Position numbers and translations under genes: made by a program. This document shows positions 1 through 7,879 of a DNA stretch of 64,000 nt, piece after piece. Position 1 is the first letter of the stretch. Each line of letters begins with the position of its first letter. Below the pieces are notes generated by a model that worked only from the letters and a program-made list of their open reading frames with translations, was not told the DNA's origin and ran no database searches. The DNA comes from Chloroflexota bacterium (GTDB lineage Bacteria; Chloroflexota; Chloroflexia; Chloroflexales; Roseiflexaceae). The DNA lies in the NCBI GenBank assembly GCA_013388755.1, contig JACAEQ010000114.1, forward strand, positions 1-64,000, read 5' to 3'.

Positions 1-1478
1 CGGCCTCGGCCACGCCCACCGATACGGCCACGCCCACCAGCAGCCCGACGGCCTCGGCCACACCCACCGATACGGCCACGCCCACCAGCAGCCCGACGGC
101 CTCGGCCACACCCACCAATACGGCCACGCCCACCAGCAGCCCGACGGCCTCGGCCACACCCACCGATACGGCCACGCCCACCAGCAGCCTGACGGCCTCG
201 GCCACATCCACCAGCAGCCCGACGGCAACTGCTTCAGCGACTCCGGCAGCGAATCTGCTCGCGAATCCAGGATTTGAGCTTGATGCCAACAATGACGGCC
301 GGCCCGACGGCTGGACCAGCAATGCCAGCTTCACACGCAGTAACGCCATGGTGCGCAGCGGCAATTATGCAGGCCGGCATTTCTCGACCACCAATGCCGG
401 GTATACCCTCACCCAGACCCGTACCGGCCTGGTGGCAGGGCAGAGCTATACGTTTAGCGGCTGGGTCAATATCCCGGCCACCAGTGATGCGTTCACCTTT
501 CAGATCCAGGTGCGCTGGCGCAACGCCAGCAATGGCGCCATTCGCACCGATACCGTGCGCAGTTTCACGTCTGCAACTGGCGGCTGGACCGAGGCAGGAG
601 CAACCCTCACCGCGCCGGCAGGAACGACCAACGCCGTCATGCGGATGGTCGTAAGCAGCCTGAACGCGACGATCTATGTGGACGACTTTGCATTCCAGAC
701 AGGGGCATCACCAACACCTACCAGCACACCCGGCGTCACGCCGAGCGCCACGAATACGGCGACCACGCCGACACCCTCCAGCACACCAACGGCCACGCGC
801 ACACCAACAGCAACACCATCCTCACCGGGTGGGCTGATAGCGGCCTACAATTTCGATGCCGGTAGTGGAACGACCCTGGCCGACATGAGCGGCAATGGCA
901 ACACCGGTACACTTGTCAACGGTCCAACCTGGACAACGCAGGGTCGCTATGGTGGAGCGCTTGTGTTTGACGGATCAAACGATTATGTTTCCGTGGCCGA
1001 CTCGGGCACACTTGATCTCACGAGCGGCATGACAGTTGAGGCGTGGGTCTACCCGACCTCCGGCAATCGCTGGGGAACCGTGGTATTCAAGGCGCAATCA
1101 GGATCGCTTGTGTATGCCCTGTACGCCGGGTCGAGCAGCCCGGATCGGCCACGCGGATACGTTTACCGGAACGGCGAGCAGGAGGTTGTAGGAAGTACTG
1201 CGCTGCCGTTGAACAGTTGGAGCCACATAGCGACAACCTACGACGGGACGACGCTGCGCCTGTTTGTGAATGGGTCACAGGTAGCCAGCCGGGTGGTCAG
1301 CGGGGCGATGCCTGTTTCAACCGGCATCCTGACCATCGGTGGTAGCCAGGTCTATCCGAACGATGACTTTGCCGGGCGAATCGATGATGTGCGGATATAC
1401 AACCGGGCGTTGAGTGCGGCGGAAATCCAGGCGGACTCGACGACGCCGGTAAGCGGGATGGCCGGTGCTGAACGATGA
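1..1478 (+). CDS. Secreted carbohydrate-binding protein, 5' truncated: Thr/Pro repeats, CBM-like and LamG-like domains
   Basis: The open frame enters from the left edge (first full codon at 3), so the start and any signal peptide lie outside. It begins with a 16-residue Ala/Ser/Thr/Pro repeat. A jelly-roll module follows, opening with NLLANPGFE and a GWTS motif, as in CBM4/9-type carbohydrate-binding domains. A second Thr/Pro linker (about 710-830) leads to a C-terminal concanavalin A/LamG-like domain (LIAAYNFDAGSG, GALVFDGSNDYV, IDDVRIYNRALS). Known members of these families are extracellular or cell-surface proteins that bind glycans. No catalytic domain is visible in the part present. The TAA-free C-terminus ends in AGAER with no anchor. 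Confidence 0.8.
   Translation, partial: ASATPTDTATPTSSPTASATPTDTATPTSSPTASATPTNTATPTSSPTASATPTDTATPTSSLTASATSTSSPTATASATPAANLLANPGFELDANNDGRPDGWTSNASFTRSNAMVRSGNYAGRHFSTTNAGYTLTQTRTGLVAGQSYTFSGWVNIPATSDAFTFQIQVRWRNASNGAIRTDTVRSFTSATGGWTEAGATLTAPAGTTNAVMRMVVSSLNATIYVDDFAFQTGASPTPTSTPGVTPSATNTATTPTPSSTPTATRTPTATPSSPGGLIAAYNFDAGSGTTLADMSGNGNTGTLVNGPTWTTQGRYGGALVFDGSNDYVSVADSGTLDLTSGMTVEAWVYPTSGNRWGTVVFKAQSGSLVYALYAGSSSPDRPRGYVYRNGEQEVVGSTALPLNSWSHIATTYDGTTLRLFVNGSQVASRVVSGAMPVSTGILTIGGSQVYPNDDFAGRIDDVRIYNRALSAAEIQADSTTPVSGMAGAER
3..224 (+). repeat. 48-bp tandem repeat coding a Thr/Pro linker
   Basis: There are four full 48-bp units (3-50, 51-98, 99-146, 147-194) and a shortened 30-bp unit (195-224). 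They encode ASATPTDTATPTSSPT with few substitutions. The array probably continues left of the window. The near identity of the DNA suggests recent unequal recombination or slippage. There are no spacers, so it is not a CRISPR. Confidence 0.95.
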
Positions 1479-1546
1479 AACGAATACTGCGCGTGCGGCA
1501 TCACATGGGTAGATTCAGTTCAGACCGAGGAAGTGAGGATGGCGTG

Positions 1547-1894
1547 ATGTTCTGGCGCAAACAAACAGCAGCACCCGCGCCTGCCACAACGAGTGCTCCA
1601 TCAGAAGCAGCGCTGGAGCGATTGCACGAACAGGCGGCCAACCGGCGCTACGACCTGCGTGTCTGCAATCCGGCGCATGGTGGATTCTACGCCCTTATGG
1701 CGCGCTACAAAGATGCTGCTACCGATCCCGCTGCACTGGAGGAACTGGCAACCGAGATAGAAGAGCGCCAGGCGTGTCTGGCGCAAGAATCCGGGCTGCG
1801 CGAATCATTCGGCCAGCTGGCGGAACTTGCGCGCTGGCGCGCTCGCAAGGTGCGAGCGCTGGCCGAACATGACAATGCACACCCTGGCCACTGA
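1547..1894 (+). CDS. Small coiled-coil hypothetical protein
   Basis: A 115-residue protein starting MFWRKQ. The ATG at 1547 is chosen over an in-frame ATG at 1475 because a purine-rich GAGGAAGTGAGG lies just upstream and the earlier ATG would overlap the preceding gene. The N-terminus is Ala/Thr-rich. Most of the rest is predicted helical with many Glu/Arg/Leu (LEELATEIEERQ, AELARWRARKVRALAEH). There is no signal peptide or membrane segment. I do not recognise the family. Confidence 0.55.
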   Translation: MFWRKQTAAPAPATTSAPSEAALERLHEQAANRRYDLRVCNPAHGGFYALMARYKDAATDPAALEELATEIEERQACLAQESGLRESFGQLAELARWRARKVRALAEHDNAHPGH

Positions 1895-1908
1895 ACCCTG
1901 TGCAGCCC

Positions 1909-1980
1909 GGCGCCGTGGATCATGACGCCGGGCCACCATTCACCGGCGCCGTGGATCATGACGCCGGGCCACCATTCACC
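1909..1980. repeat. 36-bp perfect tandem duplication at a gene end
   Basis: Two identical 36-bp units (1909-1944 and 1945-1980), each beginning GGCGCCGTGGATCATGAC. The right unit contains the last codons and TGA stop of the leftward DUF2085 gene. The left unit is a spare copy of the same 3' end in the short gap to the preceding gene. Confidence 0.95.
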
Positions 1981-2840
1981 AGCACCGCGCGCAACAACGC
2001 CATCACGACCAGAAAGACACCCGTGAACGCGAGCGCCAGGGTTGCCGGTCGCGCAAGCTGCGCAGGGTGCGTGATGGTTCCATCGTACCGCAGGATCACC
2101 GCTATGGCGACCAGCGCAGTCACAAACAGCGTACCCGTCACCCCGGCAAACACCAGCAACGCCAGCGGCCACGCCAGCGGTGCCACGTCCAGCAAGGCGC
2201 TGGCCAGTAAGGCGCCATCAATCAGCGCGATCAATCCCAGTTCGCGCCACTGCCCCAGCACCGGCAGCGAGTCGTCAACATCGCGACGCAGTGAGCGGTT
2301 CAGCAACAGCACCAGCACAACTGCCAGGCCCACCCCGGCACCCATACCCGTCAGCGCACGCAGGTCATTGCGCGGCGTGTACCAGGGCACCAACCCGATT
2401 TCGTTGAGCAGCGAATTGACGCCATCAACCCCCATGATGGCGACGAGCCCGGCGAGAACGGTGAGGATCGGCCACGGCGGCAGCGCCCCGGCACGCCCGC
2501 GCCCACGCATGATAACTACCGCCAGCGTTGCCAGCAGACTGAGATACATGCCCGAGTCACGCGCGCAGAGCGGCAACTGCACCCCGCCGACGATCAGGTT
2601 ATGTTCCTGGGCGCAAACGCCGCTGAGCGCGAGGATCAGTTTGCGCTCAAGCGTTGCAGCCGGCGCGAACAGCACGCCAAGCAGCAGGATGGCCAGCACC
2701 ACGAAAAACAGCGGTTGCCAGCGCCGTTCACGCGCCCGGCGTTCCGCGGCCGCCATGCCGGCGCGTTCCATTATTGCGGCGCGCGCCGCGGCGATCACCT
2801 GCTCCGGCTCCGGTACATTCGTCGGGTTGGCAGGCTGCAT
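1956..2840 (-). CDS. DUF2085 family membrane protein
   Basis: A 294-residue integral membrane protein. The N-terminal 40 residues are soluble and Ala/Glu/Arg-rich. About seven hydrophobic segments follow. The signature CAQEHNLIVGG...LPLCARDSGMYLSLL (about residues 77-103) matches the DUF2085 pattern of a Cys-containing loop followed by PLCAR-x-x-G-x-Y. The family's function is unknown. It stands alone, separated from menC by a GC-rich hairpin region. The 3' end lies in a 36-bp duplication. Confidence 0.8.
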   Translation of the reverse strand: MQPANPTNVPEPEQVIAAARAAIMERAGMAAAERRARERRWQPLFFVVLAILLLGVLFAPAATLERKLILALSGVCAQEHNLIVGGVQLPLCARDSGMYLSLLATLAVVIMRGRGRAGALPPWPILTVLAGLVAIMGVDGVNSLLNEIGLVPWYTPRNDLRALTGMGAGVGLAVVLVLLLNRSLRRDVDDSLPVLGQWRELGLIALIDGALLASALLDVAPLAWPLALLVFAGVTGTLFVTALVAIAVILRYDGTITHPAQLARPATLALAFTGVFLVVMALLRAVLVNGGPAS

Positions 2841-2967
2841 AGCAACTCACTCCAGTGTCTGCATCGCCGCGCAATATTCAGTATGAGCACCGGCGCGCAG
2901 CGTCTCATCGAGCAGCAAACGACAATCACACGACAGCAAAGTGCAGAATGATTGAACCACATGCGTG

Positions 2968-3015
2968 CTGGGAGCGCGCGCATCGTGCGCGCAAGCGGGC
3001 GGGACGCCCGCGTAC
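2968..3015. terminator. GC-rich double hairpin downstream of menC
   Basis: Two adjacent inverted repeats: GCGCGCA (2976-2982) with TGCGCGC (2986-2992), and GCGGGC (2995-3000) with GCCCGC (3006-3011). They lie just after the leftward menC-like gene stops. There is no T-tract, so this may equally be a REP-like palindrome. Confidence 0.35.
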
Positions 3016-3022
3016 CCGGCGA

Positions 3023-4150
3023 TCAACTATTCTGAACTTCGCTGTAGCCAATGGTCAACTGGCGCACCTGCACGGCGCGCAGCCGCTCTGGCAGCACGAC
3101 CACCCCCAGCCCGGGCTCCTGCGGGACGCTTATGGTCGAGTCGGCGTTCAGGACGAAATCGGGAGTGGCGATGTCGCTGTGATAGTAGCGTGCCGAGGCA
3201 GAAATGTCGCCCGGCAACGTGAAGTTCGGCAGTGCTGCCAGGGCAAGGTTTGCCGCGCGCCCGACGTTCGTTTCCAGCATACCGCCACACCATACCGGTA
3301 TACCGCGCGCCGCGCATAGATCGTGAATCTGGCGTGCGGCCGTTAACCCACCGACACGACCGGCCTTGATATTGATCACCCGGCAGGCGTCAATATCGAG
3401 CGCCCAGCGGGCATGGTCAGGCGAATGGATGCTCTCATCGAGGCAGATCGGCGTACGCAGTTGCGCCTGCAATCGTGCATGGTCAACGATGTCTTCATGG
3501 TGCAACGGCTGCTCGATCAAGAGCAGATTCATCTCGTCAAATTCGCGAAAAATCGGCGCATCGGCAAGTGTGTAGGCCGAGTTTGCGTCCACCTGGAGCA
3601 GCAGGTCGGGCCAGCGTTCGCGCACGGCGCGTACCATCGCCACGTCCCACCCCGGCTTGATCTTCAACTTGACGCGCGCATACCCGGCTTCGACAAAGCG
3701 CGCCACGCTGGCAAGTTGTGCGTCGAGCGTCGGTTCGATGCCCACGCTGACGCCAACCGCTACCCGCTCGCGCGTTGCGCCAATAAGGTGTGCCAGCGAT
3801 ACGCCACGCACGCGGGCGGCGAGATCCCAGAACGCCGCTTCTACTGCAGCGCGCGCCATCGCGTGGCCGCGCACCGCGCTGAAGCGCTCCGCCAGCGCCT
3901 CGGGTGACGTGAACTCCTGCCCGACAACCATTGGCGCAAGAAATTCGCTGATGATGTGCCACGCCGTACCAATGGTTTCATACGCATACCACGGTCCGGC
4001 GCCGGCAACACACTCACCCCAGCCTGTCAATCCGCCGGCCCGCATCTCGACGAGAATACACGGGCGCTCCGTCTCACGGCCAAAACTGGTTTCAAAGGGG
4101 GCGACGAGTGGTAAGCTGATATGGTGCAGGGTGATCGACTCGATCTTCAT
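3023..4150 (-). CDS. menC: o-Succinylbenzoate synthase / N-acylamino acid racemase (enolase superfamily)
   Basis: 375 residues from the ATG at 4150, which overlaps the upstream stop (ATGA). It is an enolase-superfamily barrel with a full active site: KLK (K161/K163), D188, E213 in LIEQPL, D238 in CLDES, and K262 in INIKAGRVGG. The numbering sits almost exactly on the NSAR/OSBS subfamily. Members make o-succinylbenzoate for menaquinone, racemise N-succinyl amino acids, or do both. The translational coupling to a GNAT acyltransferase and the Arg in KAGRVGG favour a racemase role, perhaps in addition to MenC. Sequence alone cannot separate the two. Confidence 0.85.
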   Translation of the reverse strand: MKIESITLHHISLPLVAPFETSFGRETERPCILVEMRAGGLTGWGECVAGAGPWYAYETIGTAWHIISEFLAPMVVGQEFTSPEALAERFSAVRGHAMARAAVEAAFWDLAARVRGVSLAHLIGATRERVAVGVSVGIEPTLDAQLASVARFVEAGYARVKLKIKPGWDVAMVRAVRERWPDLLLQVDANSAYTLADAPIFREFDEMNLLLIEQPLHHEDIVDHARLQAQLRTPICLDESIHSPDHARWALDIDACRVINIKAGRVGGLTAARQIHDLCAARGIPVWCGGMLETNVGRAANLALAALPNFTLPGDISASARYYHSDIATPDFVLNADSTISVPQEPGLGVVVLPERLRAVQVRQLTIGYSEVQNS

Positions 4151-4995
4151 TCCGGGCTCCCGTTCTGCTGCAGAAGATAGTAGCTGCACGCGCCGTCGGC
4201 CAACACGTCAACGACAGCATACCCGGCTGTAAAGGCTGCCTCGCACAGTTCACGAAGCTGCATACGCCACGCCAGCGCCTCGGTGGGCCGTGCGATTTTG
4301 ATGGCATTGATATCCGCCGGGAAGCGGATAAGCACTCGCTCACCCGTAGGAGCGCGGCATGCTGTCGCCGGTGCGTCGTTCCCTGGTTCTGGCGATTCAT
4401 TTAATACTATCACCCCTTCTGCCGCAAGGGCCGCGAGCACCGGCGCAGCAACGACCCGCCCCAGGCGTTCGGCGGTATGACGCGATGCAAGATGCCACTC
4501 GACCTCGAACCGGTCACTCGGCAACCCGGCATTCAGACCATCGGCCATGGCGCCATAGAGATTCCGGATATATGTCCGGCAGGTTGCGCCCAACTTGCGT
4601 ATGTTCAGCCAGGCGTTACGGCTCTGCAACGGGTCATAGGTCCACGTCATCAACGTGATGCCCTGCGCCAGAACATAGTCGCGCTGGCGCTGTTTCAGCT
4701 CCTCGCCCACCCCACGGTCGCGATATGCTGGCAGTACCGCCAGCATGTGCGAGCAATGCTTTACCTGTCCCGCAGAGGTCAGACCCACAAAACCAAACAC
4801 GAACCCGACCATGTCGCCAGGCGGTGCGAGCGCAGTATCAAATGCCCCGAGCGCCAGGCCACCATGCTTGTTTGCAGTCACCAGAACATGGAGTGGCACA
4901 ATATCGCGCTCGCCGCCACCCCAGACCTGTTCCTGCAGTTCCTCCATCGCGTGGTAGTCGGCATGCGTCGTGACTCGACGGTAGGTCAGGGTCAT
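4147..4995 (-). CDS. GNAT family N-acyltransferase (COG3375-like)
   Basis: 282 residues. The N-terminal half has a GNAT fold: Val/Gly-rich strands (GDMVGFVFGFVGL), then HMLAVLPAYRDRGVGEELK resembling the acyl-CoA pyrophosphate loop, then TWTYDPLQSRNAWLNI. The C-terminal 120 residues are an extension found in this COG. It overlaps menC by 4 bp at its 3' end, and its 5' end overlaps the alpha/beta hydrolase stop by 4 bp, so the three genes are translationally coupled. In Geobacillus, a GNAT beside NSAR succinylates D-amino acids; the same job here is inference. Confidence 0.75.
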   Translation of the reverse strand: MTLTYRRVTTHADYHAMEELQEQVWGGGERDIVPLHVLVTANKHGGLALGAFDTALAPPGDMVGFVFGFVGLTSAGQVKHCSHMLAVLPAYRDRGVGEELKQRQRDYVLAQGITLMTWTYDPLQSRNAWLNIRKLGATCRTYIRNLYGAMADGLNAGLPSDRFEVEWHLASRHTAERLGRVVAAPVLAALAAEGVIVLNESPEPGNDAPATACRAPTGERVLIRFPADINAIKIARPTEALAWRMQLRELCEAAFTAGYAVVDVLADGACSYYLLQQNGSPE

Positions 4996-5864
4996 GATCC
5001 TTCTTCCTCAAGAAACGCAGCCATGGCGGCATTGACCTCGTCTGGCGCAACCTGTTGCACCCAGTGCGACGCCTGCGGCAGGTAATGGATGCGCAGATCA
5101 GGGACGAAACGCCCGGTTTCGTGGACGACCTCCAGCGCGAAGGCAATATCCTGTTCGCCCCAGATGAGCAGGGTGGGCGCGGCGACGCGCATACCGGTCC
5201 CGCGGAACATACCGCGCGCCCCGACCTGCACCATGCTGCGGTAGTAGTTGAGCGCCGCACTGAGCGCGCCGGGCCGCGCGATGGCCTGCTGGTAATGGTG
5301 CATCGTCGCCTCATCGAATACCTGCCGGTCAATCGCCGTGGCACGGAAGGCGCACGCGATCGCGGCACCGCGACGGGCGCGCAATGCCGCTTCTGCCAGC
5401 CATGGGATCTGGAAGAATCCAATGTACCACGAGCGCCTCTGCTGCAGTGGATTACGGCGCAGTTCCTCAACGAAACGCGCCGGGTGCGGCATATTCAGCA
5501 CAATCAGCCGTTCCACCAGGTACGGCCGGGCAATTGCCAGCGACCAGGCGAGCATGCCGCCCCAGTCGTGCCCGGCAACATATGCCCGGCGAAACCCGAG
5601 GGTCCGGATGAGTTCCGCCACATCATGCACCAGGACATCGAGCTCATATCCCCAGGACGGCTTCTCTGTCTCATTGTAACCGCGCAGGTCAGGCGCAACG
5701 ACGGTGTAACGGTCGGCGAGGGCCGCGATCTGATGACGCCATGACCACCAGAACTCTGGAAAGCCGTGGAGCAACAGGAGCAACTTCTTGCCCCGGCCGG
5801 CGCGGGTAACGTGAAAGCGCACTCCATTCACGTGCAGATAGTGATGCTCGACCGGTAGACGCAT
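4992..5864 (-). CDS. Alpha/beta hydrolase, epoxide hydrolase-like
   Basis: 290 residues from the ATG at 5864, chosen for the strong GGAGGTGAG ribosome site directly upstream; an ATG 15 bp earlier would lie inside the preceding gene. Motifs are HGFPEFWWSW (oxyanion hole region), GHDWGG with the nucleophilic Asp, a late Asp in WGEQDIAF, and the catalytic His in QASHWVQQ. HGFPE plus GHDWGG is typical of soluble epoxide hydrolases and haloalkane dehalogenase relatives. It is cytosolic with no signal peptide. It lies in the four-gene leftward cassette with PPOX, GNAT and MenC-like genes. The substrate is unknown. Confidence 0.85.
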   Translation of the reverse strand: MRLPVEHHYLHVNGVRFHVTRAGRGKKLLLLLHGFPEFWWSWRHQIAALADRYTVVAPDLRGYNETEKPSWGYELDVLVHDVAELIRTLGFRRAYVAGHDWGGMLAWSLAIARPYLVERLIVLNMPHPARFVEELRRNPLQQRRSWYIGFFQIPWLAEAALRARRGAAIACAFRATAIDRQVFDEATMHHYQQAIARPGALSAALNYYRSMVQVGARGMFRGTGMRVAAPTLLIWGEQDIAFALEVVHETGRFVPDLRIHYLPQASHWVQQVAPDEVNAAMAAFLEEEGS

Positions 5865-5865
5865 C

Positions 5866-6288
5866 TCACCTCCAGGCAATCAGTCGTGTTGGCGTGACCC
5901 GCACCGGCAGGCTGTAATCTGCCAGCATCGTTTCAAGCGTCCAGCCCATGCGGGCCATGTGTTCGCCATATTTGGTGGTGAAGGCGGCGAATGCGGGTTC
6001 AGCATCGCGCAGGGTTATGAATGCGGCAACGCCTTCCAGAATCACGACATCACCGCCGTCAGCGGCGGCTTCCAGTGCAAGGCACACGTGCGGTGAGGCC
6101 CGCAGATTGCGGATCTTCTGGGCATCAGGCTGGCTGAAGATCAGGATGGTTGCCCCATCCCAGAGGAACCAGACCGGCACAAGGTGTGGGCGTCCATCAC
6201 GACGAACGGTACTTAACCAGATGATCGGTTCGCGACGCAATCGCCCATTGGCGTGGGCATGGTGCGCATTCTGCAGATCGAACAGCAT
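5866..6288 (-). CDS. PPOX-class F420/flavin-dependent oxidoreductase family protein
   Basis: 140 residues from the ATG at 6288, preceded by AGGAGGTAGGC; the longer open frame upstream lacks a ribosome site. It is a split beta-barrel of the pyridoxamine-phosphate-oxidase-like fold: IIWLSTVRRDGRPHLVPVWFLWDG, LIFSQPDAQKIRNLRASPHVCLAL, and a C-terminal PTRLIAWR. It resembles the Rv3369-type PPOX subfamily, which binds F420 or flavin. Its stop overlaps the ribosome site of the following hydrolase, so it heads the cassette. The substrate cannot be told. Confidence 0.75.
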   Translation of the reverse strand: MLFDLQNAHHAHANGRLRREPIIWLSTVRRDGRPHLVPVWFLWDGATILIFSQPDAQKIRNLRASPHVCLALEAAADGGDVVILEGVAAFITLRDAEPAFAAFTTKYGEHMARMGWTLETMLADYSLPVRVTPTRLIAWR

Positions 6289-6386
6289 GCTGCCTACCTC
6301 CTGGCACCGGGTCATGGCCGTCAACAGCAGTCTAACAGAGAATCGGACCGTCTGGTGCGGTATACTCAGTGCCAGGAACGACATGG

Positions 6387-6429
6387 CTCCATGCTTCCAG
6401 ATTGATTCTGCCATCCTGGAAGCATGGAG
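6387..6429. repeat. Perfect 14-bp inverted repeat (hairpin)
   Basis: CTCCATGCTTCCAG (6387-6400) and CTGGAAGCATGGAG (6416-6429) with a 15-nt loop. It directly abuts the left end of the palindromic element. It lies between divergent genes, so it does not terminate either of them. Confidence 0.8.
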
Positions 6430-6430
6430 T

Positions 6431-6588
6431 GCCTATCCGAATAACGGACCGGATGTCATTGCGAACGCGAGCGAAGCAATCTCCGCTCGCGCTGGTCGAT
6501 TGCTTCAGCCACGCTGCGCCCGCTGCACGCTGTCGCTGGCGCTCCTCGCCATGACCGCAGGCCCATGGGTTGTCGGATAGGCTCTTAG
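6431..6588. repeat. Palindromic intergenic element, copy A (GCCTATCCGA ends)
   Basis: Bounded by GCCTATCCGA (6431-6440) and its exact reverse complement TCGGATAGGC (6573-6582). The interior carries the family words GTCATTGCG, GAAGCAATCTCCGCTCG and GCCATGACCGCAGGCCCATG. Other copies are at 15319-15520, 16270-16421 and 62233-62386. It encodes nothing credible. Confidence 0.85.
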
Positions 6589-6591
6589 ACA

Positions 6592-6797
6592 CAATACCTT
6601 TCAAATAAGCTCTTCGCCTCCACCCCGGCCCGCCCCCGCCGGGGGAGGGAGTCCGACTCCTCCCCCCAGCGGGGGAGGTTGGGTGGCGTGTTTCGCTTCA
6701 CTTGCAGCTTTCGCCGCAGTGTCCGACTCCTCCCCCCAGCGGGGGGAGGTTGGGTGGGGGGCTGTGCGGTGCATAACGCCTTATTTGCAAGGTATTG
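6592..6797. mobile_element. MITE-like element, copy A, with 10-bp flanking duplication
   Basis: The ends are CAATACCTTTCAAATAAG (6592) and CTTATTTGCAAGGTATTG (to 6797), an 18-bp terminal inverted repeat with one mismatch. It is flanked by an identical 10-bp direct repeat CTCTTAGACA (6582-6591 and 6798-6807). The 206-bp interior is GC-rich, with two copies of a CTCCCCCAGCGGGGG-type hairpin followed by AGGTTGGGTGG. No transposase is encoded, so it would need one in trans. Confidence 0.75.
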
Positions 6798-6862
6798 CTC
6801 TTAGACAGATGCTCTGGTGAAGGGCGTACTGGAACATTGTGCTTCTGAGAGGAGGGCCTACC

Positions 6863-7813
6863 GTGCCACGTTATCAACCCGCCGATTCGCTCGCGTCACC
6901 ACGCTTCAGCGGCGTCCGCACCTTTGCGCGATTGCCGAACGTGCAGACAACCGTGGATGTGGATGTTGCCGTGATCGGCCTGCCATTTGACACAGGCGCG
7001 ACCTTCAAAGTCGGTGCGCGTTTCGGCCCCGAGGCGATCCGCAGCGCGTCGGTGTTGCTGCGACCGTACAACCCTGAACTTGACGTACAGGTCTTCAACA
7101 CTCTCTCGTGCATTGACTATGGCGACGTATCGGTTGTACCAGGTTTCATCCAGGAGAGTCACGCGGCGATCACGGCGACATTACAACCACTGGCCGCTGC
7201 TGGAATCATCACCCTTGGACTGGGAGGCGACCATAGCGTGGCATTGCCCGAATTACGCGCCCTCGCGGCAGCACATGGCCCGCTGGCGCTCGTGCAGTTC
7301 GACTCGCACGGCGACCTGTGGGATAGTTACTACGGCGGGCAAAGGTACACTCACGGCACGCCGTTTCGCCGCGCCGTCGAAGAGGGTTTGATCATCCCTG
7401 AGCGCTCGGTGCAACTTGGCATGCGCGGGCCATTGTATGGGAGCGGAGATCTGCAACTGGCGCGCGACATGGGCTTCACCATGCTGACGACAACCGAATT
7501 GCTACGCCGGACACCGCAGGAGATCGGGGACCTGGTGCGCGCAACGGTCGGCGATCACCTGGCGTTTCTGTCGTTCGATGTGGACTTTTTCGACCCGGCG
7601 TTTGCACCGGGCACAGGTACGCCCGAAGTCGGCGGGCCGACCAGCTTTCAGGGCCTGGCCTACCTGCGCGCATGTACCGGGATACGCTGGGCCGGCGGTG
7701 ATGTGGTTGAGGTTCTGCCGGCGCTCGATCACGGCCAGATCACTGCACACCTGGCGGCGCAGGCTGGCTATGAGTTTCTGTCACTGTCCGCGTTGGCGCG
7801 TCGAGGATCGTAG
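6863..7813 (+). CDS. speB: Ureohydrolase (agmatinase/arginase family)
   Basis: 316 residues from the GTG at 6863, preceded by GAGAGGAGGG; an ATG-like start at 6839 would leave out this site. The metal ligands of the binuclear manganese site are present: H124 (GGDHS), D147/H149/D151 (FDSHGD, where most relatives have DAHxD), and D239/D241 in SFDVDFFDP, followed by PGTGTPEVGG. The family hydrolyses guanidino groups to urea; agmatinase is the default call. Guanidinobutyrase or guanidine hydrolase are possible, and the Ala-to-Ser change in the metal loop is worth noting. It is monocistronic, with a Lon-like protease gene downstream. Confidence 0.85.
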   Translation: MPRYQPADSLASPRFSGVRTFARLPNVQTTVDVDVAVIGLPFDTGATFKVGARFGPEAIRSASVLLRPYNPELDVQVFNTLSCIDYGDVSVVPGFIQESHAAITATLQPLAAAGIITLGLGGDHSVALPELRALAAAHGPLALVQFDSHGDLWDSYYGGQRYTHGTPFRRAVEEGLIIPERSVQLGMRGPLYGSGDLQLARDMGFTMLTTTELLRRTPQEIGDLVRATVGDHLAFLSFDVDFFDPAFAPGTGTPEVGGPTSFQGLAYLRACTGIRWAGGDVVEVLPALDHGQITAHLAAQAGYEFLSLSALARRGS

Positions 7814-7819
7814 TACAAT
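7814..7819 (+). promoter_or_regulatory. Possible -10 box before the Lon-like protease gene
   Basis: TACAAT directly overlaps the stop of the ureohydrolase gene region. TTGGCG stands 15 bp upstream. The spacing is short, so this is weak support. Confidence 0.25.
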
Positions 7820-7879
7820 ACGGGCGGTTGCCGGTATCGAGGCATGGCAAGAGCACCGGCACAAGCAAAGAGGCGCCGC

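Larger units (their letters stand above)
6289..6862. other. Intergenic region with two nested repeat elements
   Basis: This 574-bp gap lies between divergent genes and has no supportable gene. From left to right it holds a 14-bp perfect hairpin, a palindromic element with GCCTATCCGA ends, and a MITE-like element with its own 10-bp flanking duplications. Each is listed separately. Confidence 0.8.

Noticed and set aside
3-224. CRISPR-like array
   Set aside because: The repeats are contiguous without spacers and are in frame in a Thr/Pro linker.
1900-2886. 328-residue open frame on the plus strand
   Set aside because: It is antisense to the DUF2085 gene, with Ser/Arg/Thr-rich low-complexity translation typical of a GC-rich shadow frame.
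6600-6780. Rho-independent terminators in the GC-rich hairpins
   Set aside because: The hairpins are internal to the repeated MITE-like element, lack T-tracts and lie between divergent genes.
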